From Chthonomonadaceae bacterium (GTDB lineage Bacteria; Armatimonadota; Chthonomonadetes; Chthonomonadales; Chthonomonadaceae): a stretch of 64,000 nucleotides of DNA. How positions within the stretch are numbered: the first letter of the stretch is position 1; each line of letters opens with the position of its first letter. Below the pieces are notes generated by a model that worked only from the letters and a program-made list of their open reading frames with translations, was not told where the DNA came from and did not search any database. The stretch is taken from assembly GCA_025054835.1 (NCBI GenBank), contig JANWZQ010000056.1:20539-84538 (forward strand), written 5' to 3'. Position numbers and translations under genes: made by a program. Of the stretch, positions 34,210 through 44,061 are shown in pieces.

Positions 34210-35946
34210 TCAGAACGAATGGATCTCTTTGACCGGCCCCGAAGCGACGCGGGGCGGAGCAGGGATAACTTCCAGAGGGTGCGTGTAGAGGGGCATCAAC
34301 TTGCCATGCGGATTCATGCGCAACAGGGTGTCCCCACGCCAGTAGCCGGTGTAGCGTCGGTCGTTCCAGTCGTAGAGGATTGCTCTCTCCTGGAGTGGCC
34401 ACCGTACAGACACCACGTCGCCGTTCTGCAATGCCTCCAGCCACGCGTAGCCATTGCGCAGGATCTCCTGTCGGGGGCGCTGGTGGTTGACGGTCACCTG
34501 AATGTCCGCCTCGGTCAGGCCGGGGGGCACGCGCACCGCCAGTACGCCATGGATCTTCATCAGCACGTCCACACCGCCCTCACGCGGGATCAGTGAGGTG
34601 ACTGTCGCCCTGCGCGTGTCCCGGGAGAAATGCAGATTGATCCGGAGCGCTTCATCCTCACGGTGTGCGATATGATGCCAGAGCGCGTAGAGTGCGCGCA
34701 CACCCGCGCCGGTGGAACGCAGGAACAGGCGCGGGCAGACCGGATCGAACCCATCGTTGATCTGGCTCCAGGTGGAGAATGCGCCAATGGTCCGCTGGCA
34801 CACGTTATCGGTCGTGATGCCTTCCGGTGGATGGTTGGCGCACCAGAGCTCCCGACTGAACGGGGCGTCCACGCGATTTTCTACCCACTGGTAATCGAGG
34901 ATCTGACACTCTATCAGATGATTGCGCCCGTAACGCTCCGCGTCGGCGAAGTAAGCGCTATCCCGGTGCAGGCCCAGCAGGAGCGCAATCTCGATCATAT
35001 CCTTCAATGCGCAGATGTCGCCCTGCCAGCGTTCGCGCCCTCCCGTACTGTGCGGGAAGAACCCGAACTCGGTTCCCCACTGACAGGCATATTCGTAGGC
35101 CGCGCGCGCCCAATCGATCCATCCTTCCTGCCCGGTCATCACACCCAGCTTCAGGATGCCCTTGATGGTGCCGGTCAGGCTGTGGAAGTAGCGGTGCGTT
35201 GTGGTGTTGAAACGCCCGTCCGTCTGGAAAGCCTCGGAGCGCTCTCGTATGAAGCGCGCCAGTCCCAGAGCAAGCTCCAGCGCACGCTCGTATCCGGTCG
35301 CCTCGGCGAAGCGTGCCAGTGGGAAGATGATCTGTGCGCCGGTCAGCACGGCCGTCTGTCGTGCGATAGGGGGTTGCCGATCGGTCCATCCGGACTCGGG
35401 CAGGTAGGAAGTAGGGTACCATGCGTAGGGACCTTCCCACACGGCCCGGCGATGCAGTTCGTTGATCAGACGCATGGCACGTTCGCGGGCGTCCAGATCG
35501 TCCAGAGCGAGATAGCGCGTTGTCCACGCCATCAGTGCGCTGCGGGCCGTCCACTCCAGCTCAATGACCGGTGCGGTATGCGACCACGGGTCCGGGGGGA
35601 TTGCCAGCAGGCCGTCCTCACGCTGGATGCGCCGCAACACCCGGGCAAGCGCCTCATCGCGCTCGTCCGGCGCGGTTCCTGTCATGATGCGTGCCAGAGT
35701 CAGAGCCTCCAACAGGCGCCCGGCAACGTCGCCATAATCCCATGGAGCATGGAACGCGATGGGGGGATCCGTGTGAAACTCGGCGTAGGAGTAGGGTTGT
35801 CCATCCCGGTCAGGATCAGTGAGGCGTGTGCAGGCCCCGATCGCAAACGCGGCGCGCGCGACCAGGTCAAAAGGCGACTCACGTAACAGTGTCACGGTAG
35901 ACGCTGCCATGTTGCGAGAGGTCGGAGCGTGTGCTTCCAGAGACAT
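34210..35946 (-). CDS. alpha/alpha-barrel protein, glycoside-hydrolase-like
   Basis: The 578-residue protein lacks a signal peptide. It is largely helical with repeated W/Y-rich segments (RSALMAWTTRYLALDD, AYEYACQWGTEFGFFP, GAFSTWSQINDGFDP), as in six-hairpin glycosidases of the GH127 or related kind, and ends in a beta-rich domain. No catalytic motif is certain, so the activity is open. The ATG at 35946 with GGAGGAAG upstream is well supported. The gene heads the unit with LmeA-like and kinase genes and is divergent from the polysaccharide deacetylase gene. Confidence 0.65.
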   Translation of the reverse strand: MSLEAHAPTSRNMAASTVTLLRESPFDLVARAAFAIGACTRLTDPDRDGQPYSYAEFHTDPPIAFHAPWDYGDVAGRLLEALTLARIMTGTAPDERDEALARVLRRIQREDGLLAIPPDPWSHTAPVIELEWTARSALMAWTTRYLALDDLDARERAMRLINELHRRAVWEGPYAWYPTSYLPESGWTDRQPPIARQTAVLTGAQIIFPLARFAEATGYERALELALGLARFIRERSEAFQTDGRFNTTTHRYFHSLTGTIKGILKLGVMTGQEGWIDWARAAYEYACQWGTEFGFFPHSTGGRERWQGDICALKDMIEIALLLGLHRDSAYFADAERYGRNHLIECQILDYQWVENRVDAPFSRELWCANHPPEGITTDNVCQRTIGAFSTWSQINDGFDPVCPRLFLRSTGAGVRALYALWHHIAHREDEALRINLHFSRDTRRATVTSLIPREGGVDVLMKIHGVLAVRVPPGLTEADIQVTVNHQRPRQEILRNGYAWLEALQNGDVVSVRWPLQERAILYDWNDRRYTGYWRGDTLLRMNPHGKLMPLYTHPLEVIPAPPRVASGPVKEIHSF

Positions 35947-36152
35947 GACTTCCTCCGAAGCGGGATACCAGACTGCGGGCGTCGACAATGCCTGCGGAAC
36001 CGGGAATGCAGACATTATAAGACCTCTGATGTCTTCCGGTCAAGAGGTTCCTGACATCCCCCGGGCATGGCAAGGAGCGAGCAGGAGTTCCTGCAGGGCA
36101 GGGCGAACGTAGGGCCGGTACCTGCCCTTTGCAACGATCTCAGGAGGGAAAT

Positions 36153-37199
36153 GTGACGGTATCGCTACGGTGCATGCTGGGAGCAGTCTTCGCACTGCTG
36201 CTGTCCGGGTGTCGACTTCCGGTTGCGATGACATTCGCCGGAGAACCACAGGATCCTGTGCCGGACGCATCCCGACAACACGCTGACGCCCCACCGGCAG
36301 CGAAGTCCCGGTTCATGGTTGCACGGCAACGGGTCCGCCCCAATGAGGTGGGAGTTATTCCGATCCTGGAATATCATGATATCCGTGACGGACGCAACAG
36401 CATGTGCCGCAGTGCCATGGCCTTCCGGCGAGATCTGGAACGCCTCTACCGTGAGAACTACCGACCGATATCGCTGAAGTCCTACCTGCAGAACCGGATC
36501 GACACACCGCCGGGCACCACCCCGGTGATCCTCACCTTTGATGACGCTCGAGAGAGCCAGTTCCGGTACCGACCGGATGGATCGATCGACCCCCACTGTG
36601 CGGTCGGGATCCTGCAGGCGTTTGCAGCGAAGCATCCGGACTTCCCGGTGCGGGCCACTTTCTTTGTGCTGCCAGACGTGGCCTTCGGCCCGGCCGCGCA
36701 ACGGGCAAGGAAAATGCAGGCGCTGCTCGACATGGGGTGCGAGATCGGCAATCACACGGTCAGTCACCGTTCGCTCCGAAACCTGACGGACGCCGAAGTG
36801 CAGAAGGAGCTGGCGGGCTGCGTCGCACGTGTGAAACGTCTTGCGCCCGCCGCGGAGGTAGACACACTGGCTCTTCCCCTGGGGATAGCGCCTCGCAATC
36901 GTGCCTTGCTGGCTTCCGGGGAACATGCCGGACAGCAGTACACCAATCGCGCTGTGCTTCTGGTGGGCGCTCACCCGGCTCCCTCGCCTGTCGCAACAGA
37001 CTTCGATCCGATGCGCCTGCCGCGCATCCAGGCCTGCGAGGGCGTTGCAGGGATTACCTACTGGCTGGACGAATTGAAACGTCACCCGGAGCGCCGCTAC
37101 GTCAGCGACGGGGATCCCATGACTGTCACCGTGCCGAACAGCGCGGTGCGCCGGGTGAATCCCGGCAAGCTCAAGGGAGCTCACCTGCGCACCTACTGA
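36153..37199 (+). CDS. polysaccharide deacetylase-family lipoprotein
   Basis: The GTG at 36153, with CAGGAGGG upstream, gives 348 residues and a lipoprotein signal with FALLLSGC. The NodB homology domain shows VILTFDDARES (TFDD motif) and GNHTVSHRSL (HxxxH metal ligands), then LPLGIAPRN. These residues are those expected for a metal-dependent N- or O-deacetylase of peptidoglycan or glycans. The motif PILEYHDI precedes it, as in many secreted members. The neighbouring DUF4015 lipoprotein gene follows after 38 bp on the same strand. Confidence 0.88.
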   Translation: MTVSLRCMLGAVFALLLSGCRLPVAMTFAGEPQDPVPDASRQHADAPPAAKSRFMVARQRVRPNEVGVIPILEYHDIRDGRNSMCRSAMAFRRDLERLYRENYRPISLKSYLQNRIDTPPGTTPVILTFDDARESQFRYRPDGSIDPHCAVGILQAFAAKHPDFPVRATFFVLPDVAFGPAAQRARKMQALLDMGCEIGNHTVSHRSLRNLTDAEVQKELAGCVARVKRLAPAAEVDTLALPLGIAPRNRALLASGEHAGQQYTNRAVLLVGAHPAPSPVATDFDPMRLPRIQACEGVAGITYWLDELKRHPERRYVSDGDPMTVTVPNSAVRRVNPGKLKGAHLRTY

Positions 37200-37237
37200 G
37201 CGCGTTCCGTGCGCGGAAGCTCGTGGAGTAGACTGCC

Positions 37238-38431
37238 TTGCTGCGCACATACACTGTTGGAATACTCCTCCTGACCTCTGCACTGGCAGGATGTCGCCCA
37301 TCACCTTCTGCGGAGAAGGGCGCGCTACCCGGGAAGCCCCCCCCACCGGTAACCCGGCAGGCCGGAGCGGAAACCCCCGACAGGCCTCCAGAAAAGCCGC
37401 CTCTGCCGCCGGGAGGCGTGCGAGGCCTGTACCTGACCGGATGGTCAGCTGGTAGCTCCCGGAAGATGGCGCAGGTCATCGACCTGATCCAGCGCACGGA
37501 ACTGAACGCAGTGGTCATCGATGTGCGCGACGATGGTGAGATCAGTTATGAAGTCGACGTGCCGCTCGCCCGGCAGGCCGGCGCAATCCGGAAGATGATT
37601 CCGGACATCGACAAACTGATGGCGACGCTCAAGAAGCATGACATCTTTCCCATTGCGCGCATCACCTGCTTCCGGGATAAAATCCTGCCCAGAAAGCGGC
37701 CAGATCTGGCCGTGCAAACTCCGGATGGACGCGTGTGGAAGGACCCGGCAGGACATACGTGGCTCAATCCCTACAAAAAGGAAAACTGGGACTATGCGGT
37801 CGATGTGGCCCGCGATGCAATCAAGCGGGGCTTCAAGGAAATCCAGTTTGACTACATCCGCTTCCCCAGTGAGGGGGCAGTGACCCGGATCCGCTATCCC
37901 GGCAAGCCTGCAGGATCCCGGCGTAAGGATCAGATTGAAGCCTTTATTCGCTACGCCAGTGAAAAGCTGCGTGCCGAGGGCGTCTGGATCTCCGCCGATG
38001 TGTTCGGTCTGGTCTGTATCACGAAAGATGACATGGGCATCGGGCAGACGGCAACCAACGTTGCTCGCCACGTGGACTACCTCTGTCCGATGGTCTATCC
38101 ATCCCACTACGCCTACGGCGAGTACGGCATGCCGGATCCGAACAAGCAACCCTACCGCACCGTTCTGCTCTCGTTGCGCGATGAGCTGAAGAAGCTCCGC
38201 GCAGAAAAACTGAAAACGAAACTGCGACCCTGGCTTCAAGATTTCTCCCTGCGCGGCGTGCGCTATGGCGTTGCCGAAGTGCGTGCGCAGCACAGAGCAT
38301 TGCGCGAGCTGGGTATCACAGAGTACTTGCTCTGGAATGCTGCCAACCGCTATACCGAGGCGGCAATCCCGAAGGCCAGGCCGGCATTGCCGACGAAGAT
38401 GGCGGCGAACGCGTCCAGAGCAACACCCTGA
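37238..38431 (+). CDS. putative glycoside hydrolase (DUF4015) lipoprotein
   Basis: The 397-residue product starts at TTG 37238 (GTGGAG upstream) and has a lipoprotein signal ending in LLTSALAGC, then a proline-rich linker. From about residue 62 it is a TIM-barrel domain with GLYLTGWSAGS, LNAVVIDVRDDGEI, IQFDYIRFPSEG, ISADVFGLV and LCPMVYPSHYAYGEYG, as in the DUF4015/putative glycoside hydrolase family. The DYIRFP and MVYPS elements carry acidic and aromatic active-site residues. The gene forms a unit with the deacetylase upstream and an isomerase downstream, suggesting glycan turnover. Confidence 0.85.
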   Translation: MLRTYTVGILLLTSALAGCRPSPSAEKGALPGKPPPPVTRQAGAETPDRPPEKPPLPPGGVRGLYLTGWSAGSSRKMAQVIDLIQRTELNAVVIDVRDDGEISYEVDVPLARQAGAIRKMIPDIDKLMATLKKHDIFPIARITCFRDKILPRKRPDLAVQTPDGRVWKDPAGHTWLNPYKKENWDYAVDVARDAIKRGFKEIQFDYIRFPSEGAVTRIRYPGKPAGSRRKDQIEAFIRYASEKLRAEGVWISADVFGLVCITKDDMGIGQTATNVARHVDYLCPMVYPSHYAYGEYGMPDPNKQPYRTVLLSLRDELKKLRAEKLKTKLRPWLQDFSLRGVRYGVAEVRAQHRALRELGITEYLLWNAANRYTEAAIPKARPALPTKMAANASRATP

Positions 38432-38461
38432 TGGCATCTTCCAAAGGAGGGATACAGCAAC

Positions 38462-39466
38462 ATGGGCAGACCTGTCACCCTGTTCACGGGACAATGGGCC
38501 GACCTGCCGTTCGAGACCGCGGCCGAGAAAGCCCGGTCCTTCGGGTACGACGGCATAGAGCTTCCCTGCTGGGGCGATCATTTCAACGTTGCACTGGCGA
38601 CCGGACCTGAGGCCGCAGACTACTGCCGGTCCCGACATGAAATTCTGGCCCGATATGGCCTGAAGACCTGGGCCATCAGTAACCATCTGGTGGGGCAGGC
38701 CGTTCTGGATAACATCGACGAACGGCACCGACAGATCCTGCCTCCGGAGGTCTGGGGCGATGGCGATCCGGCCGGAGTGAACGCGCGTGCCGCCGAAGAA
38801 ATGAAGCGGACAGCTGTGGCAGCGAAAAACCTGGGCGTCACCGTGGTGAACGGGTTCACCGGGTCGTCGATCTGGCACCTGCTCTACTCGTTCCCACCCG
38901 TACTGCCCGGACAGATCGAACGCGGATACGCGCTGCTGGCGGAGCGATGGAAACCGATCCTGGATGTATTTCAGGAGAACGGTGTGAAGTTCGCGCTGGA
39001 GGTGCACCCGACGGAGATCGCTTTCGACATTGCTTCGGCTCGACGCACGCTCGAGGCACTGGACTATCACCCTGCCTTCGGGTTCAACTACGACCCATCG
39101 CACCTGGGATATCAGGGGGTGGACTATATCCGGTTCATTTATGAGTTCGGAGACCGCATCTTCCACGTCCATGTGAAGGATGTCTACTGGTCCCCGACTC
39201 CCAAACCGGTCGGGGTTTTCGGAGGCCACGTCAATTTCGGTCACCCGGACCGCTACTGGGATTTCCGCTCACCGGGCCACGGTCGGATCGACTTCGAGGA
39301 GATCATCCGGGCGCTCAATCATATCAACTATCAGGGGCCCCTCTCCGTGGAGTGGGAGGACAGCGGCATGGACCGCGAGCATGGCGCGGCAGAGGCAGCC
39401 GCGTTCGTGAAGCGCGCGGACTTCAAGCCCTCGGAGTTTGCCTTCGATTCCAACTTCGATAAGTAA
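38462..39466 (+). CDS. sugar phosphate isomerase/epimerase-like TIM barrel
   Basis: The 334-residue protein has the xylose-isomerase-like barrel with [16 protein letters not shown] near the start, [38 protein letters not shown] and [16 protein letters not shown]. The E, D, H and E residues in these segments correspond to metal ligands of the family. Its substrate is unknown. AAAGGAGGG lies before the ATG. It is cytoplasmic by lack of a signal and lies 30 bp after the DUF4015 gene. Confidence 0.88.
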   Translation: MGRPVTLFTGQWADLPFETAAEKARSFGYDGIELPCWGDHFNVALATGPEAADYCRSRHEILARYGLKTWAISNHLVGQAVLDNIDERHRQILPPEVWGDGDPAGVNARAAEEMKRTAVAAKNLGVTVVNGFTGSSIWHLLYSFPPVLPGQIERGYALLAERWKPILDVFQENGVKFALEVHPTEIAFDIASARRTLEALDYHPAFGFNYDPSHLGYQGVDYIRFIYEFGDRIFHVHVKDVYWSPTPKPVGVFGGHVNFGHPDRYWDFRSPGHGRIDFEEIIRALNHINYQGPLSVEWEDSGMDREHGAAEAAAFVKRADFKPSEFAFDSNFDK

Positions 39467-39481
39467 CCCGCAGTTCCGTCA

Positions 39482-39518
39482 CGCCGACCGCTGTTCCCGG
39501 GCCCGGCGGCGGTCGGCG
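39482..39518. terminator. hairpin between convergent genes
   Basis: Ten-bp arms CGCCGACCGC and GCGGTCGGCG with a 17-base loop lie 15 bp past the stop of the isomerase gene. There is no T run; termination is plausible. Confidence 0.5.
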
Positions 39519-39546
39519 TCGGGGTGCATCAGCCAGCTCAGGCGGG

Positions 39547-39813
39547 CTACCCTCCCTGGGGTGGTCCTGCGGGCCGGAGCAACGTGCGGCCCTGTGACTC
39601 GGGGCGCGGGCGATCCAGAACTTTAATCAGGCGGATGTGGTAAACGGAGAAGACCATCAACCGGTTACCCTGCGACAGGCGGACCCATGGAAGCTCCACA
39701 GACTCCAGCACGCCACTGTCGCTGTGGTCGTCATCACCCCCGACAGTCCAGATTTCCACACGTGCTCCGATCAGATCGGCCAGCGACTGGTTCTCCGGAG
39801 ACGGAGTACTCAT
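39547..39813 (-). CDS. small conserved-looking hypothetical protein
   Basis: The 88-residue product has GARVEIWTVGGDDDHSDSGV, then VELPWVRLSQGNRLMVFSVY and a basic tail. The alternating strands look like a small Sm/SH3-like barrel. GGGAGAG precedes the ATG at 39813. It is the last gene of the DegT-M61-TolB-isomerase unit. No family is recognised. Confidence 0.55.
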   Translation of the reverse strand: MSTPSPENQSLADLIGARVEIWTVGGDDDHSDSGVLESVELPWVRLSQGNRLMVFSVYHIRLIKVLDRPRPESQGRTLLRPAGPPQGG

Positions 39814-39837
39814 CTTGCTCTCTCCCGGTAATAGGCG

Positions 39838-41067
39838 TTATCGGCCCCACGCGCCCTGAATACGCGCAATGGCCGTGGCGATATCTTCCATGTCGGCCGT
39901 GTCACCCAGCAGCAGATACTGCTGGAGCCAGACTGTGTCCGAGCAGACCTGTTCGCACACCGGCAGGTGCAGGTTCGGGTAGTCCTGTGGCCGCCCTGCC
40001 TGACACCAGGTGCCTGTGCGCCTCGCGTACCGGACGAAGACTGCCTCCCTGTACAGGGGCACGTAGCCGGACGAACAGGGAACACCCTCTGCATTCAGGG
40101 CCCGCAGGAAGTCGCTCAGAGGGCGCCCACCGAAAGCTTCTGGCGTGTACCGGAAAGTGAAGAGATGGTAGGCATGCCGGGTGATCCGGGGGTCCTCCGA
40201 AGGCAGACAGATCCCATGGATCTCTGCCAGCATCTGGCGGAGGTGGCGGGCGCTGGCCTCGCGCCGGGCTGTCTGCTCCGGCAGACGTTTCAGCTGAGCG
40301 CGCAGGATGGCGGCCTGAAACTCGGTCAGACGGAAGTTGCTGCCCAGCACATGGTGCTCGTACCATTTGCCGCTACGCACGCGCCCTACATTCATCACCG
40401 ACCATGCGGCGTCGGCCATCTGCTCGTTGTTGGTGATCACCATGCCACCCTCGCCCGCATTCAGGTTCTTGCTCGCCTGAAAGCTGAATGTGCCCATGTC
40501 CCCGAGTGCCCCGACCTTGCGGCCCCGCCACTCAGCGGCGTGCGCCTGTGCAGCGTCTTCAATCACATGCAACCCGTGCCGCCGGGCGACCTCCAGCACG
40601 GCATCTATGTTCGCAGGACGTCCAGCGATGTGCACCGGGATGACTGCCCGCGTACGGGGTGTGATGGCCGCTTCGATGAGATCCGGATCGATGTTGAGGG
40701 TATCCTCTTCAATGTCCACAAAGACCGGGGTCGCGCCGACTGCGAGCACGGAAGAGGCCGTTGCCACAAACGTGTAAGGCGGCACGATCACCTCGTCACC
40801 GCAACCAATACCCAGCGCGCGCAGGGCAATCTCCAGCGCCGCGCTGCCGTTGGTGCAGGCAACGCCGTGCTGCGCGTCGTGGAAGCGCGCAAACTCCTGC
40901 TCGAACGTTTTCCCCTGTTCCCCTTCCACGTACCACCATTTGCCGCTATGGAGCACCTGCAGCAGGGCCTGCGCTTCCGTCTCATCATAAATGGGCCAAC
41001 GGGGCCAGGGTCTGTGTGCCACGTCCCGAACGGGGACACCGCCATCAATTGCCAGTTGTTCTCTCAT
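39838..41067 (-). CDS. DegT/DnrJ/EryC1/StrS-family PLP aminotransferase
   Basis: The 409-residue protein is a sugar aminotransferase/dehydratase-type PLP enzyme. It shows TNGSAALEIALRALGIG, VIVPPYTFVATASS, VHIAGRPANIDAV, VIEDAAQAHAAEW, and the PLP-lysine segment SFQASKNLNAGEGG. The family modifies nucleotide sugars or acts as a regulator; substrate not known. The ATG at 41067 with AGGAA upstream is chosen; frame extends to 41124 without a ribosome-binding site. It follows the M61 peptidase gene by 56 bp. Confidence 0.88.
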   Translation of the reverse strand: MREQLAIDGGVPVRDVAHRPWPRWPIYDETEAQALLQVLHSGKWWYVEGEQGKTFEQEFARFHDAQHGVACTNGSAALEIALRALGIGCGDEVIVPPYTFVATASSVLAVGATPVFVDIEEDTLNIDPDLIEAAITPRTRAVIPVHIAGRPANIDAVLEVARRHGLHVIEDAAQAHAAEWRGRKVGALGDMGTFSFQASKNLNAGEGGMVITNNEQMADAAWSVMNVGRVRSGKWYEHHVLGSNFRLTEFQAAILRAQLKRLPEQTARREASARHLRQMLAEIHGICLPSEDPRITRHAYHLFTFRYTPEAFGGRPLSDFLRALNAEGVPCSSGYVPLYREAVFVRYARRTGTWCQAGRPQDYPNLHLPVCEQVCSDTVWLQQYLLLGDTADMEDIATAIARIQGAWGR

Positions 41068-41123
41068 GGTATGTGGTTCCTGTGTACATGCGTTGCCCGA
41101 CGCAGTCGTATCGCGCCGGGGCA

Positions 41124-42719
41124 TCAGATATCACGGCGTGCCCAGTGCTTGCGCAGAGCGATCTGTTCTGGCGTTGCATCGGGACGCACTCGCCCCTGAA
41201 TGTCCAGGCCGGCGTACCCCAGACATTCGGCAAATGGCATCTCCTGCGTGGAGCGCGCCAGCATATTGTAGAAGGCCGATAGATCCTGCCCGGCTATCTG
41301 GTTCACAACCTCCCGGATCTCGTCTTCCTCATAGCCCGGCCCGGGGGGATGCGTGCGGCGAAAGAGCTCGCGCATCACATCATCCAGCGAACGGCGATTG
41401 CGCGTCACATGCCGGATTTTCAGGTCGAGACACAGGCCAATGAGTTCTCCCTTCTGGTAGTAGCTCAGACCGCCATAGCCTGTACTGTTGTTGGCTTCCC
41501 AGACGCGCAGACTGCTCTCATCTGCGGTCACCTTCAGCCGGGCGGGGTTCTGCTGATACCAGTGGATGGCCGTTGCCCAGTGCTGCAGGAATTTCGGCTC
41601 GTCGATCAGACCGGCTCGACGCAGAGAGATATGGGCGTAGTATTCTGTGACGCCTTCGACAAACCAGAGGTTGCGCGTTCTGGGGGGGTGGATGTAATCG
41701 AACGGCCCCAGTACTTTCGGGCGGATGCGCTTCCCGTTCCATAAATGAAAGAACTCATGCGCTACGAGCCCCGTGCTGCGCTCAGGGCGCGCTCCGACGG
41801 ACATGCGTGCACTGCTGGCGTGCTCCAATCCTCCACCTCTCCCGTTGACGTCGAAGAAATAGTAGTAGAAGGGGTAGGGTAGTCCGCCCATGATCCGGCT
41901 CTGCGCCTGCGCGATGCGCTCGAGCATCGGAAGCCACGCATCCGGGTTCAGCTCAGGCGACAGACTGCCAAAGAATACGGCCCGATGCTTCTTGCCCTCC
42001 AGTGAGAAGTCCCGGGTGATCAAAGCGTCTCTGCGGGCAATTACGAAAGGGGAGTCGATTAACTCATCGTAGTTGCTGGCAAGGAAGGTCGGTTCGGTGC
42101 TCTTCATGTCGGTTTGTGCCGGCAGCGGGATTTCCACCTGCCACCCGGGCATCAACAGGAAGCGGATGGCGGCCGGGCGTTCCTTGCGCCCGACCACGTA
42201 CATCAACGCGGCCGGCCCGTTGACAAACGCGTAGCCCCTCTCCGGAACGATCCGCACGTTCTCGCTGAAGAACCCCGGCGGAGTGTTCGGTACCCGGTAC
42301 AGGATGCGGATCGCTCTCTGGCCGCGGCACGTGATCCGATAGGTGCTGGCATCTTCCTGCGTGACTGTTAACGCACTGTTCGGACCATCGCCTGCGTACG
42401 CACGCAGGTTGCGCACGTAGAGCCCATGGTTCTGGATGTGATAATCGCCCGGCGACCAGACTGGCATCTGAACGCGTACGCTCTCCTCTGCAGGCGACAG
42501 GTTCATCTGCATCTCCACTGCAAGCGAAGGAGATGCTCCGTCGAGTTGCAGGCGCACAGTATACGTGATGTCTGGAGGCGCGGTGGTCGGGGGGGCCTGC
42601 TGAAGCAACGCGCTCGCGGATGCCGGTGGGAGTGAGGCAGGCACTGCGCGCCACAGGGCGTACAGGATCCCTGCGAGAAGGACGATGTACGGGAGCAGTA
42701 TGCGGCGGATGATCACCAT
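41124..42719 (-). CDS. M61-family peptidase with N-terminal membrane anchor
   Basis: The 531-residue product begins with a transmembrane segment (ILLPYIVLLAGILYALW) and a P/A-rich spacer. The M61 N-terminal beta domain follows, then the catalytic HEFFHLWNGKRIRP near residue 320 (HExxH) with the third ligand glutamate in WFVEGVTEYYA. Family members are glycyl aminopeptidases. The usual C-terminal PDZ domain seems absent, because the protein ends about 80 residues after the helical NLLARSTQEMPFAE segment. AGGAG precedes the ATG. The gene overlaps the TolB-like gene by seven bases. Confidence 0.85.
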   Translation of the reverse strand: MVIIRRILLPYIVLLAGILYALWRAVPASLPPASASALLQQAPPTTAPPDITYTVRLQLDGASPSLAVEMQMNLSPAEESVRVQMPVWSPGDYHIQNHGLYVRNLRAYAGDGPNSALTVTQEDASTYRITCRGQRAIRILYRVPNTPPGFFSENVRIVPERGYAFVNGPAALMYVVGRKERPAAIRFLLMPGWQVEIPLPAQTDMKSTEPTFLASNYDELIDSPFVIARRDALITRDFSLEGKKHRAVFFGSLSPELNPDAWLPMLERIAQAQSRIMGGLPYPFYYYFFDVNGRGGGLEHASSARMSVGARPERSTGLVAHEFFHLWNGKRIRPKVLGPFDYIHPPRTRNLWFVEGVTEYYAHISLRRAGLIDEPKFLQHWATAIHWYQQNPARLKVTADESSLRVWEANNSTGYGGLSYYQKGELIGLCLDLKIRHVTRNRRSLDDVMRELFRRTHPPGPGYEEDEIREVVNQIAGQDLSAFYNMLARSTQEMPFAECLGYAGLDIQGRVRPDATPEQIALRKHWARRDI

Positions 42720-44053
42720 GCGCTGACTCCTGTCTCCAGCAGACGCAGTGTGGTGCTGCGAGAGCTACCCTGCGCGCCTCCCTCGCGGTCCGGGGCGTAG
42801 ACGATCCAGCGGCGATCGGGCGACCAGTCACAATCGGCACTGTCGAGCGCGCCAAGCGTGCGCATCTGCCCTGTATCCCGTACGACTGCTACCACAGTAA
42901 AGCGTGTGCCATCGCCGAGGAGTGCCCCGATCCGGTTGTTATCGATCCAGACCGGCGCCAGGTAGCCCCGACTCTCCGCAGGCCGTACGCAACGTGCCTG
43001 ACCGGTTGTCAGATCCAGTGTCCAGAGATCGTATCGGCGGTAGTTCATGGCATCGGGCGTCAGGGTGAACGCCAGGTACCGCCCATCCGGGGACAGAGCC
43101 AGATGCCCGGTGCGCGGGGCAACAGGGTGCATGGGCGACGATCCGGGACCCGGAGACTGCGTCAGGACGACCGGCCCGGTGTCCGGGTCCCGTGGCCGAT
43201 CGCCGCGCCGCTCCAGAAGACGTGCGTGGTCGAACGCGCGTATGCGCCAGAGGGTTCCGGTGTCCTCGCCTGAGGGGTGACCCGGGTAGATCCGGCGGAG
43301 GGTCTCGGTGCGGGGCGAGACCGGTGTGCGCTGGATGGCACGGCGGTAAACCAGCATGGGCGCGCTGGTGCGGCGCCGGTTCCAGTGCCAGACGGGCCAA
43401 TCGCTGTCCTCATAGGTATCGAATCGCGGAGAGACTTCCTCGGCTCGCTGGGCGTGGAGCGCGCGAACAAAGAGCATGCGTTGTCCGAAGAGGCCCTCCC
43501 CAACGAAGGAGAGATAACGACCATCCGGTGACCAGTGCGGGAAACGGTAGTAATAGTAGCCTTCCCGGTAGTCCGGCGGGTGCAACGCCAGAGGCTCGAC
43601 GCGCCCGGTAGCAGTATCGATGCGCCACAGGCCGGTTCCGGGCAGTTGCTCCTCTTTTGCAAAGGTGAACCATTCCACACGCGGGAAGGCGATGTAACGG
43701 CCATCCGGCGACCACGCGATCGTGTCCGGACTGACGTAACGCTGATAGGAGGGAGCGGTCAGGCGGTCCGGACTGACCAGTTCCGGTTCCAGCAACGGCT
43801 GGATCCGGCGCAATCGAGCGTCGGCCAGACACAGTTGCTGTCGTCGGTCCGGGGTGCGGCGCAGGAAGGCGATACGCCGGCCATCAGGGGACCATCGTGG
43901 CCCGATGTCCTGGTAGGGGCCGGGTAACGGAGGGTCGTCCTGCGAGGGCTGGCGCATTGCTGCCCGGTCGAGCGAACGGCACCCTGCCAGTGCACTCAAC
44001 ATCAGGGTCCAGAGAAAAGCCCGCCGTTCCATCTGCAGTGCAACCGGGCGCAT
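42713..44053 (-). CDS. TolB-like/PD40 beta-propeller lipoprotein
   Basis: From ATG 44053 the product has 446 residues. A signal with LWTLMLSALAGC suggests a lipoprotein. The body has PD40/WD40-like blades: RWSPDGRRIAFLRR, IAWSPDGRYIAFPRVE, PHWSPDGRYLSFVGE, LALSPDGRYLAFTL and CDWSPDRRWIVYA. Such propellers bind proteins or peptides in the envelope. The start is uncertain; an ATG at 44032 would shorten the n-region. The gene is two to eight bases downstream of the isomerase gene and coupled with the M61 peptidase gene. Confidence 0.8.
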   Translation of the reverse strand: MRPVALQMERRAFLWTLMLSALAGCRSLDRAAMRQPSQDDPPLPGPYQDIGPRWSPDGRRIAFLRRTPDRRQQLCLADARLRRIQPLLEPELVSPDRLTAPSYQRYVSPDTIAWSPDGRYIAFPRVEWFTFAKEEQLPGTGLWRIDTATGRVEPLALHPPDYREGYYYYRFPHWSPDGRYLSFVGEGLFGQRMLFVRALHAQRAEEVSPRFDTYEDSDWPVWHWNRRRTSAPMLVYRRAIQRTPVSPRTETLRRIYPGHPSGEDTGTLWRIRAFDHARLLERRGDRPRDPDTGPVVLTQSPGPGSSPMHPVAPRTGHLALSPDGRYLAFTLTPDAMNYRRYDLWTLDLTTGQARCVRPAESRGYLAPVWIDNNRIGALLGDGTRFTVVAVVRDTGQMRTLGALDSADCDWSPDRRWIVYAPDREGGAQGSSRSTTLRLLETGVSAW

Positions 44054-44061
44054 CGGCACGT

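Noticed and set aside
37445..39244. A 599-codon open frame on the minus strand
   Set aside because: It is opposite the DUF4015 and isomerase genes, crosses their junction and shows no family motif.
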